Source of the DNA: Rhodospirillales bacterium
GTDB taxonomy: Bacteria; Pseudomonadota; Alphaproteobacteria; Acetobacterales; Acetobacteraceae
DNA: 8,433 bases
NCBI GenBank assembly: GCA_903644035.1
Contig: CAHJXG010000036.1
Location: 1-8,433 of the forward strand
Direction of reading: 5' to 3'
The notes below the pieces were generated by a model. It saw only the letters and a program-made list of their open reading frames with translations, did not search any database and was not told where the DNA came from. The translations under genes were made by a program, and so were the position numbers. Of this stretch, positions 1 to 4,959 are shown piece after piece; position 1 is the first letter of the stretch; each line of letters starts with the position of its first letter.

Positions 1-105
1 CACAAGAGCACCCAAGTGGCGCTCGCCTATCTCCGCCCCGCCGACCTGTGGCGCAACAACGTCACCGAACGCGTGTTCGCGGACAGCAAAGCGGAGGAGG
101 ACTGA
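1..105 (+). CDS. Tyrosine recombinase (phage-type integrase), C-terminal end only
   Basis: The first 34 codons read through to TGA at 103-105 and give the tail of a tyrosine recombinase, an enzyme that cuts and rejoins DNA through a covalent phosphotyrosine link. The fragment begins HKSTQVALAYLRPADLWRNN. This fits the end of the catalytic domain: the conserved His of the family's 'LGHxS' motif is the first visible residue, and the nucleophilic Tyr follows nine residues later (nt 28-30), the usual spacing. The rest of the catalytic domain (Arg, Lys, His-x-x-Arg) lies left of the window, so integrity cannot be judged. Next to a plasmid origin, such an enzyme is often a multimer resolvase or an integron- or phage-like integrase. 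The fragment cannot separate these. It faces the ScpB remnant tail to tail. Confidence 0.75.
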   Translation, partial: HKSTQVALAYLRPADLWRNNVTERVFADSKAEED

Positions 106-201
106 AGCAGCCAGTCGGGCTGGGAGGTGCACGATTGGAGAGGCCATTCCGACGGGAACGCAGATCGTGCCGATGGTGCCGATCCCGTCGCGCGAAGAAG
201 G

Positions 202-509
202 CAATACGACAACCTCCATCGCGGCTCGCGGCAGACGCCGCTACGCCGCCATCGCGGGTCTCAAGTGGTCGGCGAGGTCCGACGCAGTGCGAACGCACCG
301 GCGCCCTCCACCTCGGTCAGCACCACGCCGCGCCGCGCGCAGCGCGCCTGCAAGGCTTCAAGGACGACGTAAGCGTTCTACCTTTCGGGCAGCAGCGGTG
401 CGAGCGTGCGCGCCGTCACAGGGTCGGGGCTGGCGAACACGAACGCCTCGGCCAAACGCAGCACGTCCTCAGGTATGCCACCCGCGCGATCAAACGGGTC
501 AGCCACGTC
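202..509 (-). pseudogene. scpB: Decayed ScpB-like gene remnant
   Basis: Read on the minus strand and joined across lesions, this stretch gives three blocks in ScpB order. The first is PEDVLRLAEAFVFASPDPV followed by TLAPLLPE. The second is VLEALQARCARRGVVLTEVE. The third is DLADHLRPAMAA, a stop, then RRLPRAAMEV. These match the N-terminal half of ScpB (family SMC_ScpB), a winged-helix partner of kleisin ScpA in the SMC condensin: 'EALLFAS..P', 'L..LQ..Y..RGV.LV.V', 'LRP......RLSRAAME'. Disabling changes are visible: TAG at 380-378, a one-base frame change near 278-283, and TAG at 243-241. Downstream of about 202 the ScpB pattern ('LAIIAYHQPVTR') is lost, so the 3' half is gone or scrambled. 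No start codon is clear. The match is by eye and is convincing over about 90 residues, but it needs a profile search. Confidence 0.68.
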
Positions 510-647
510 CTGTCATCGCATACGGGTAATCGAAGACGCCAGACCCAGGCGACCGGCTTGACCGTCCGTCAGTGTCAAAGAGCAAACCGCAAAGGGGGAA
601 GGCTGAACTACATTCTGCCGCGCGGGTGTTGTAGTCGCCCACTCTGC
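510..647. other. Short spacer after repA, no gene recognised
   Basis: No credible coding region is seen between the repA stop and the ScpB remnant. A weak inverted repeat (ACTACA at 607-612, TGTAGT at 630-635) is separated by 17 bases and lacks a T-run, so I do not call it a terminator. The minus-strand frames entering the ScpB remnant from this side are closed by stops. Confidence 0.5.
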
Positions 648-1673
648 TCAAGCCGGTGCCGACCCAGTCACGGGAATCGACGGGTCACTTTGCGCGGTGT
701 CGGCCGTCTGAAGCGGCAGCCTGCCTTGAAGCGGCAGGTTGTGGCTGAACCGGTAGCGGTAGCTTTTCATGCGGCCTGATCCGACCTCCTCCGTGTTCCA
801 GGACGACAAGCCGCCAGCTGTCACCATGTCATCGAAGGCCTGACGTACCTCCTCGCGGAACTTCACACGCTGGCGCGTCGTCTCCGTGCTGTAATCGCGT
901 CCGCAAAGTTCAGACAAGGTTTCGACGCTGACCCAGTCGTAACGCGGTTGGCTGTCCAAAAACGGCCAGATCGCCTTGGCATAGTCCGACCGCAGACGGA
1001 AATACACGTCACCGTTGAGGCTGACGAGGTTCTTGGCTTCAAACATCTCGCGGACCCAATCGCCGTAGCGGACAGTCACACTGCTGTCGAGGTCCACGCC
1101 AGACCATTCGATCAAGCCTAGCAGGTTATCGGAAAACCCGGCGCTAGGAAGCCGGCCCCGGCCCCGCGACGCTTCGTAGCTGTCCCAGTTTCCCTCGAAC
1201 ACCCGGAAGGTGACGTTGCGTATCTCCTCCAAAACCCGCAGCATTGTCGCCAGATTGTTGACGTGGGCCGTCTTTCCCGTTGCCGCCAGGAGCTGCCGCC
1301 AAGTCGCGTCGGTGTGCCAGTAAACGAGCTTGGGGCGAGCGGATGTCATGGTGATCGGCGCGCGGGGGTCGTATTGCGGGTTTGGCACCTCTTGCCGGCG
1401 TGCGCGGAGGCGGAACAGGGCGTAAAGCGCGTCGCGGTGCTGCGAACCGAGCTCGCGGCCGCGTACCTCGACGATGGCGTGCGGCTTGACGGCGTAAACA
1501 CGGGAAAAGGAGCTGTCGGTGATTAGACCCTTCTTGCGCGGAGCAAACGCGGCGGTGCGGGCCAGCTTGGAGGGCATGACCGCCGGGTTCTTGCGGCCTC
1601 GGCGGTTCTCATGCATTCGCTGGAAGCGCTCGAGCCTGGCCTGCTCCTGCTTCGACGAAGTCGTCCCGTTCAT
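648..1673 (-). CDS. repA: Iteron-type plasmid replication initiator (RepA-like)
   Basis: This 341-residue protein probably starts plasmid replication by binding the iterons just upstream of it and opening the origin. I chose ATG at 1673-1671 because GGAGA (1684-1680) sits six bases before it. The frame stays open upstream to a TTG at 1742, but that start lies inside an iteron and is unlikely. The N-terminus is basic (RRGRKNPAVMPSKLARTAAF). A central block reads VYAVKPHAIVEVRGRELGSQ and then RDALYALFRL. The C-terminal part (YSTETTRQRVKFREEVRQAF, then GLSSWNTEEVGSGRMKSYRY) looks like a winged helix. This organisation resembles TrfA/RepA-like initiators with two winged-helix domains, but I cannot assign the exact family from sequence alone. 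The iterons support the role strongly. The gene reads away from the origin, and its last codons contain another iteron copy. It appears intact. Confidence 0.82.
   Translation of the reverse strand: MNGTTSSKQEQARLERFQRMHENRRGRKNPAVMPSKLARTAAFAPRKKGLITDSSFSRVYAVKPHAIVEVRGRELGSQHRDALYALFRLRARRQEVPNPQYDPRAPITMTSARPKLVYWHTDATWRQLLAATGKTAHVNNLATMLRVLEEIRNVTFRVFEGNWDSYEASRGRGRLPSAGFSDNLLGLIEWSGVDLDSSVTVRYGDWVREMFEAKNLVSLNGDVYFRLRSDYAKAIWPFLDSQPRYDWVSVETLSELCGRDYSTETTRQRVKFREEVRQAFDDMVTAGGLSSWNTEEVGSGRMKSYRYRFSHNLPLQGRLPLQTADTAQSDPSIPVTGSAPA
672..691 (+). repeat. Iteron copy inside the 3' end of repA
   Basis: The sequence GGGAATCGACGGGTCACTTT differs from the origin iteron consensus at one position (CGACGG for CAACGG). 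It lies within the last codons of repA, encoding the SDPSIPVT segment, about 1 kb from the main array and in the same orientation on the + strand. It may be an extra initiator-binding site (copy-number titration or DNA looping) or the scar of a recombination event. The function is inferred. Confidence 0.75.
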
Positions 1674-1733
1674 CTTGTGTCTCCGGCGCCAAGAGTTCCT
1701 GGCTACCATCCCCGGCAAAGGCATGTCACGCAC

Positions 1734-1813
1734 GGGAATCAACGGGTCATTTTACACTGCGAGTGCCTGAAAAACGGCGGTCCCCGCGGGTTTGGGAATC
1801 AACGGGTCATTTT
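1734..1813 (+). repeat. Iterons 1 and 2 (spaced pair)
   Basis: GGGAATCAACGGGTCATTTT occurs at 1734-1753 and again, identical over those 20 bases, at 1794-1813. The two copies are exactly 60 bases apart. Iteron 1 lies about 60 bases before the chosen repA start and overlaps a candidate promoter element, which is the usual place for initiator autorepression. Confidence 0.88.
1749..1754 (-). promoter_or_regulatory. Candidate -10 element of the repA promoter
   Basis: Read toward repA, the minus strand shows TAAAAT, five of six bases matching TATAAT, about 75 bases before the chosen start. It overlaps the end of iteron 1, so initiator bound there could block transcription. No convincing -35 hexamer stands at the usual spacing, so this is tentative. 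Confidence 0.3.
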
Positions 1814-1909
1814 TGGGGACATTGGAGTCGATGCTATGTCCTGGCCTGCGACGGGCAAGTGCCTGCCTGTGGGCTGATCTGTGGACAGCGGAAGCGAGGG
1901 GTCACTTTG

Positions 1910-1968
1910 TGGAATCAACGGGTCACTTTAGGGAGCCAACGGGTCAGAAGCGGGAATCAACGGGTCAC
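1910..1968 (+). repeat. Iterons 3-5 (21-base tandem cluster)
   Basis: Three direct copies follow each other: TGGAATCAACGGGTCACTTT (1910-1929), GGGAGCCAACGGGTCA (1931-1946) and GGGAATCAACGGGTCAC (1952-1968). The period is 21 bases. A half-copy, GGGGTCACTTT (1898-1908), precedes them. The cluster lies next to the AT-rich stretch, the usual position for iterons that drive strand opening. Confidence 0.88.
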
Positions 1969-2022
1969 GAATCGGGTGCAACTTATTGAGCAGTAACGTG
2001 AATTTAGCCATAGACTCTTAAT

Positions 2023-2039
2023 AGACACTGAAAGTGTCT
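2023..2039. repeat. Short inverted repeat in the origin AT-rich region
   Basis: AGACACT, GAA, AGTGTCT form a perfect seven-base inverted repeat with a three-base centre, flanked by TTAAT and TAAAG. It could be an operator or a small hairpin in the origin. There is no T-run, so a terminator is unlikely. The role is unknown. Confidence 0.5.
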
Positions 2040-2052
2040 TAAAGACCGGCTT

Positions 2053-2061
2053 TGTGGACAA
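2053..2061 (-). promoter_or_regulatory. DnaA-box-like site
   Basis: The minus strand reads TTGTCCACA, one base from the E. coli DnaA box TTATCCACA and a common variant in GC-rich genomes. It flanks the AT-rich part of the origin on the side opposite the iterons. A weaker relative, CTGTCCACA, is at 1888-1880 inside the iteron region. Confidence 0.5.
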
Positions 2062-2156
2062 TCCTGCCTCCCGCCTAGGAAAGCGGCTGCGGTCATGTTG
2101 CTTTCATCAGGCCGCGTCTAGTTGGGGATGCGTGGGAGTTTCTGCAGCCGTGTACG

Positions 2157-2434
2157 CTAAGCGAGTCGCTGAGTGGCATCCGGCATGAGGGCAAGCTCGC
2201 GATAAAGCGTGACCGGCCGAGCCCGACCTGGCGTGCAGCTTTGCTGGGCGATAAGCCGTTGCGGACCAGGGTCAGTGCTGCCTGCAACTTCTCCGGATCG
2301 AGCGCCTTGCGGCCGGGCTTCCAGCCTTCAGCCCGTGCCGCCGCGATGCCGTCACAAGTGCGCTCGGCAATGAGGCGACGCTCGAAGTGGGCGATGGTGC
2401 CAAACACATGGAACACCAACTCGCCCGCTGTCTG
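2157..2434 (-). pseudogene. Serine recombinase (resolvase/invertase), C-terminal fragment
   Basis: The minus strand encodes QTAGELVFHVFGTIAHFERR and then LIAERTCDGIAAARAEGWKP, which is the end of the catalytic domain and long E-helix of small serine recombinases (Tn3 resolvase/Hin type). The helix-turn-helix region follows: ALDPEKLQAALTLVRNGLSP, then SKAARQVGLGRS. The catalytic N-terminal half with the nucleophilic Ser is missing, because the fragment is joined directly to IS481 coding sequence at about 2434-2437. A second lesion lies near the end. After GLGRS the frame shifts, and the expected LYRELALMPDATQRLA with its TAG stop (2159-2157) is found in a neighbouring frame. In the unshifted frame the ORF runs on to 2093. 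With no catalytic half, the fragment cannot be an active recombinase. Confidence 0.85.
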
Positions 2435-2436
2435 GT

Positions 2437-3225
2437 TGTGAGACCTTCTTGGCGGTTTCGGCGATGAGGCGTGCCTTGGTCGCATCGCAAGGACCCGCGT
2501 GGCCGTGCGGTGCAGGGTTGGCGAGCTTGGGGTCGACTTTGAGGTGCTCGGCGACGACTTGGTTGGGCGTTTTGCCGTCCAGCACGCGCTGGCGCCGAGC
2601 GTTGTAGGCCTGGTTGAAGCCACGCAGCAGTTGTTCCAGGGCACGGTGCGAGTAGATGTTGATGCCCAGCACCTCGGAGCCGATGCGGCCGTTGAAGCGC
2701 TCGACCATGCCGTTCGTTTGCGGCATGCGGGGCTTTGTGTGGCGGTGTTGCGCGCCAAGGCTTTTGCGCGCCTTGGCAAAAGCCGAGTGAAGCAAGGTGC
2801 TTGATGTCGATGTGCACGAAGCCGAGGTCGTAGTCGTGGAACGTGCCCTGGCCTTTGGCAAGCCTGTCTGTGGCGAGCTTCGTCCTGCAGTTCAGTCCCT
2901 CGGCCTTGAGGATGCGCCAGATGCTGTCGCGGTTAAGGTGCGGCGGGAAGTGGCAAACAACGAAGGTCAGATCGTCGAGCGGGAAGTTGGTGGCGCGCCG
3001 CAGGGCGCAGACGATGGCGCGCTCTTCTTCAGTCGCTTTCCAGGGCAACCGGCGAGGGCGAGCGGGGCGGTCGAAGCAGTCTGCGGCGCCGCGCTTGCGC
3101 CACTTGCGCACGGTCTCGGCGCTGATGCCGTAGCATTGAGCCACGGTGCCGCTAGGTTCGCTGGAGCGGGCGATCTCGGCGCGGGTGGCGGGCGTGGTGC
3201 GGGCATTCGGGTGGAAGTGCAGCAT
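2437..3225 (-). pseudogene. IS481-family transposase with internal deletion
   Basis: IS481 transposases are about 320-residue DDE enzymes. The N-terminal half is intact from ATG at 3225: MLHFHPNARTTPATRAEIAR, a helix-turn-helix (ISAETVRKWRKRG), LPWKATEEERAIVCALRR, and GFVHIDIKHL, whose Asp is the first catalytic residue. At about 2783-2794 the sequence jumps, in another frame, to AFAKARKSLGAQHRHTKP and then PQTNGMVERFNGRIGSEVLG, which carries the catalytic Glu. Roughly 60 residues that normally lie between these blocks, including the second Asp (TDNG motif), are absent. The C-terminal part (YNARRQRVLDGKTPNQVVAE) is otherwise well kept until it meets the recombinase fragment. With a deleted active-site residue and a frame change, the enzyme is inactive, although the ends could be moved by another copy. 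Confidence 0.85.
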
Positions 3226-3250
3226 GGGTCACCCCTGTCCTGACGCGACA
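2437..3250 (-). mobile_element. IS481-family insertion sequence, truncated and internally deleted
   Basis: The element holds a degraded IS481-type transposase gene on the minus strand and one probable terminus. Just before the transposase ATG the minus strand begins TGTCGCGTCAGGACAGGGG (from 3250), a TGT-starting end typical of the family. No matching inverted terminus is found at the other side. There the transposase frame runs into the serine recombinase fragment near 2437, so the right end has been lost. Confidence 0.75.
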
Positions 3251-3520
3251 GTCAGACGCTGGAACCAGTAAGCATACTCCGCAATAGCCAACCCGACCGG
3301 AACCCAACAATGCTCCGCGACCTGACAGTTTAGGCGCGAAGGCTGCTCGGCCAGACAAGCAAGATCGCCCTTGCGCTCCACCGCCCGTCGAGATGATCCA
3401 GACCGCAAAGCCCGTCTCCATCTGCATCACTTGACGAATACCGGGCTGGGCTTCGCATCCGGAGATCAGCTTTGTGCGCCAACACTTCGTGCAAGCCACA
3501 ATCCGTCGCAGGAAATGCGC
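3251..3520. other. Intergenic stretch, nothing recognised
   Basis: No gene, RNA or repeat is convincing here. Minus-strand frames are open for a while (for example through LCGLDHLDGRWSARAILLVW) but have no start signal or familiar motif, and the longest one continues through the partition repeat in the wrong frame. It may be the flank into which the IS inserted. Confidence 0.45.
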
Positions 3521-3529
3521 TGGTGTGTT

Positions 3530-3545
3530 TTTGTGTTAACACAAA
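3530..3545. promoter_or_regulatory. Perfect 16-bp palindrome, partition site candidate 1
   Basis: TTTGTGTTAACACAAA is its own reverse complement. It stands at the head of copy A of the duplicated parA region. I infer that it is an operator or centromere subsite for the ParB-like protein, because related palindromes occur before parA and after parB. Confidence 0.65.
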
Positions 3546-3608
3546 GCCGTGCGCATATGTTTCCCAGCAAGTATGCCTCAGAACTACAAAGTCCGGAAGT
3601 GTGTCGTT

Positions 3609-3714
3609 ATGTTTGTGCGTGGATGTGTTGGCGGAAAGGACGGGAGTAGCAACGCGACGGTTGCGCTGCGTCTCGCGTCTTCTGAGCATGCAGTAGGCCA
3701 GAAAGCTGCCATAA
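3609..3714 (+). pseudogene. Degenerate parA 5' copy (copy A)
   Basis: From ATG at 3609 the frame reads MFVRGCVGGKDGSSNATVAL, then RLASSEHAVGQKAAIM, aligning residue by residue with the start of the intact ParA (MFVCACVSQKGGSGKTTVAL, then HLAVAAQAAGYEAAIVDLD). The Walker A motif is destroyed: KGGSGKTT has become KDGSSNAT, losing the catalytic Lys-Thr pair. The similarity ends after about 35 residues, where copy B begins. The frame then runs through the second palindrome and stops at 3771-3773. It has no ATPase function. It could still be translated as a 55-residue peptide, but nothing indicates selection for that. Confidence 0.8.
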
Positions 3715-3721
3715 TGGTGTT

Positions 3722-3737
3722 TTTGTGTTGGCACAAA
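3722..3737. promoter_or_regulatory. Imperfect palindrome, partition site candidate 2
   Basis: TTTGTGTTGGCACAAA keeps both six-base arms (TTTGTG / CACAAA) but has TTGG instead of TTAA in the centre. It lies 63 bases before the chosen parA start. The embedded TTGGCA resembles a -35 hexamer (five of six), but no good -10 follows at the right distance. An operator role is inferred. Confidence 0.6.
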
Positions 3738-3799
3738 GTTATGCGTTTACGTTCCTCGGCAAGTGTGCTTTAAGACTCCAAAATCCGGGGTGTGCTGTT

Positions 3800-4465
3800 G
3801 TGTTTGTGTGTGCGTGTGTCAGCCAGAAGGGCGGCAGTGGCAAGACGACGGTTGCACTGCATCTTGCGGTTGCTGCGCAGGCAGCAGGCTATGAAGCTGC
3901 CATCGTCGACCTTGATCCGCAGGGGACTGCCGAAGCCTGGGGAGGGTGGCGCCAAGAGAGGCCGCCCTTGGTGATCTCGGCAAAGGCTGGGAACCTCACC
4001 AGAACTTTGGAACGCACCGGTGACGCAGGGGCCGAAGTCGTGATCATTGATACCCCTCCCCTCGCCCAAGGTGACGCAAGCGCAGCAGCGCGGGCTGCGA
4101 GCCTTGTCATAGTTCCTTGTCGGCCCAAGGCCTTTGATCTCCATGCGGTACGTATCACAGCCTCGCTTGTTGAGATGACCCGTACATCGGCCTTTGTCCT
4201 GTTCAACGGCGGCCACCCAAGCGCTTCAAGTGGCTATGCGGAGCCAGAGGAGGTGGTGCGTGCCCTCGGCATGGTTGTCGCACCGATCCGGTTTTCCGAT
4301 CGCGCGCCCTATCACCAGGCCACAATGACCGGGCAATCCGCGCAGGAGATCGAGCCAAACGGGCGAGCGGCTCAAGAGGTGCAGGCCTTTTGGCTCTGGT
4401 TCTGCAAGCAGGCTCACTTGTCACCACATCATCACACACGCACAAAAGCAGGATTGCGCAAATGA
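3800..4465 (+). CDS. parA: ParA-family partition ATPase
   Basis: This is a 221-residue Walker-type ATPase of the MinD/ParA superfamily, which binds the nucleoid with ATP and moves plasmids bound by the partner protein. The deviant Walker A motif is QKGGSGKTT (residues 9-17). The A' motif VDLDPQGTAEAW follows at 36-47, and Walker B VVIIDTPP at 80-87 (Asp84). The short N-terminus without a helix-turn-helix, and the small partner gene, indicate a type Ib system (ParF/ParA with a ribbon-helix-helix partner). I chose GTG at 3800 because it places the first strand (MFVCACVSQ) directly before Walker A. An upstream in-frame GTG at 3725 would add 25 unrelated residues lying in the palindrome. No strong ribosome-binding site is visible. 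The stop overlaps the start of parB (ATGA), indicating translational coupling. The start is unusually GT-rich. Confidence 0.92.
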   Translation: MFVCACVSQKGGSGKTTVALHLAVAAQAAGYEAAIVDLDPQGTAEAWGGWRQERPPLVISAKAGNLTRTLERTGDAGAEVVIIDTPPLAQGDASAAARAASLVIVPCRPKAFDLHAVRITASLVEMTRTSAFVLFNGGHPSASSGYAEPEEVVRALGMVVAPIRFSDRAPYHQATMTGQSAQEIEPNGRAAQEVQAFWLWFCKQAHLSPHHHTRTKAGLRK

Positions 4466-4788
4466 GCAAAAAGCCGGGGCTTGCGGCGCTCAAGGCTCAA
4501 ATCGAGGTGGAACGCCGGCCAGGCATACTCACGATAGATGCCGATCCGGAACCGCACCCTGCCAACGTCGGAGGACGTTCCATACGGGGACGGAGCTATC
4601 CAACTTACCGGGAGGGCAAGGTGCCGGTCGGCGGCTACTTCTCGCCAGAACTGTCGAGGGCGTTGCACCAGCTCGCCCTTGACGAGAGCGTTCCTGGCAA
4701 GCCCAGAGTGAAGATCCAGGCGTTGCTCGGCGAAGCGATCGACCTGCTCTTGAGAGACAGGGGAAAGTCAGGGTTCGGAGAGCGTTAG
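4462..4788 (+). CDS. parB: ParB-like ribbon-helix-helix centromere-binding protein
   Basis: This 108-residue protein is the likely DNA-binding partner of ParA. Residues 1-52 form a polar, probably flexible arm (MSKKPGLAALKAQ..., RSIRGRSYPTYREG), where such proteins often contact and stimulate ParA. Residues about 53-98 (KVPVGGYFSPELSRALHQLA, then VKIQALLGEAIDLLLRDRG) fit a ribbon-helix-helix dimer: one strand, then two helices. It is not related to the large KorB/Spo0J-type ParB. ATG at 4462 overlaps the parA TGA, and AGGA stands eight bases before it. By analogy with ParG and Omega, it probably also represses the operon by binding the upstream palindromes. The binding target is inferred. The symbol refers to function, not close homology. 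Confidence 0.82.
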   Translation: MSKKPGLAALKAQIEVERRPGILTIDADPEPHPANVGGRSIRGRSYPTYREGKVPVGGYFSPELSRALHQLALDESVPGKPRVKIQALLGEAIDLLLRDRGKSGFGER

Positions 4789-4821
4789 CAAGCAGCAGAG
4801 TGCGCTTGCGTGCCGACATGA

Positions 4822-4839
4822 CTTTGTGTAAACACAAAG
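4822..4839. promoter_or_regulatory. 18-bp palindrome after parB, partition site candidate 3
   Basis: CTTTGTGTAAACACAAAG has eight-base arms (CTTTGTGT / ACACAAAG) around AA. It is the third member of the TTTGTG(N4)CACAAA set and lies 33 bases after the parB stop. The next gene remnant converges from the other strand, so no plus-strand gene follows to be regulated. A centromere role is therefore more natural than an operator. It could also be the leftover head of a lost third repeat unit. Confidence 0.65.
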
Positions 4840-4959
4840 ACTTGTTGGTAGGATAGCGGTATCTCGTCTTGGTTTCGAGACAGCTGCAAAAGCTTGGGCT
4901 GTGCGTGTAACGCGGCGATGATCTTGCGCCGATGGACGGATGATCTCGGATGGCTGCCG

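Larger units (their letters stand above)
1734..2061. other. Plasmid replication origin region (oriV)
   Basis: The segment upstream of repA has the parts of an iteron-controlled origin. Five direct repeats of GGGAATCAACGGGTCA occur at 1734, 1794, 1910, 1931 and 1952. An AT-rich stretch follows at about 1978-2050, the likely opening site. A DnaA-box-like TTGTCCACA is on the minus strand at 2061-2053. A short inverted repeat lies at 2023-2039. The last three iterons repeat every 21 bases, two helical turns, so bound initiators would line up on one DNA face. The short plus-strand reading frames here overlap the iterons and encode translated repeats (NQRVT / STGHF), so I do not treat them as genes. 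The arrangement fits origins such as those of RK2, pSC101 and R6K, although the repeat sequence is not one I recognise. Confidence 0.85.
3525..3906 (+). repeat. Diverged tandem duplication of the parA upstream region and 5' end
   Basis: Two copies of a roughly 190-base unit stand in tandem: copy A at about 3525-3714 and copy B at about 3717-3906. Both open with GTGTTTTTGTGTT..CACAAAG. Both then show a similar leader (AGCAAGTATGCCT against GGCAAGTGTGCTT; AAAGTCCGGAAGTGTG against AAAATCCGGGGTGTG), a start codon followed by TTTGTG, then ACGGTTGC and AAGCTGCCAT. The offset changes from 192 to 191, so one base is gained or lost. Copy B leads into the intact parA. Copy A stops where the second unit begins. 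The copies differ at many positions, so this is either an old duplication or recombination between related plasmids. Confidence 0.85.

Noticed and set aside
488..503. Extra iteron-like ATCAAACGGGTCAG
   Set aside because: It has an inserted base and lies within sequence that reads well as ScpB codons (DPFDRAG), so chance resemblance is more likely.
607..635. Terminator after repA
   Set aside because: The six-base stem has a 17-base loop and no T-run. It is too weak to call.
48..779. Long plus-strand open frame (243 codons)
   Set aside because: It is Arg-rich, low-information protein typical of an antisense frame in GC-rich DNA. It overlaps the 3' end of repA and the ScpB remnant, and has no motif.
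1734..1968. Possible CRISPR array
   Set aside because: The repeats are about 17-20 bases with 21- to 60-base periods and no uniform spacers. They belong with the replication initiator as iterons.
1763..1996. Small plus-strand peptides over the origin (NQRVT / STGHF repeats)
   Set aside because: The repeated peptides are just translations of the iterons in different frames. No start signals were seen.
2093..2779. Single 228-codon minus-strand gene
   Set aside because: Only its middle (2157-2434) encodes a real domain. The first part is IS481 sequence read in the wrong frame and the end is a frameshifted tail.
3472..3488. Fourth TTTGTG-type site (TTTGTGCGCCAACACTT)
   Set aside because: Its complement resembles the copy B palindrome with two extra bases, but the arms are not symmetrical and the flanks do not match.
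3330..3500. Serine recombinase N-terminus on the minus strand (GLDHLDGRWSARAILLVW)
   Set aside because: There is a vague resemblance to the 'RPGL...GD.LVVW' block, but no catalytic Ser motif or Arg residues are found and the frame lacks a start.
4862..4882. Terminator after parB (TCTCG ... CGAGA)
   Set aside because: It has a five-base stem, a long loop and no following T-run.
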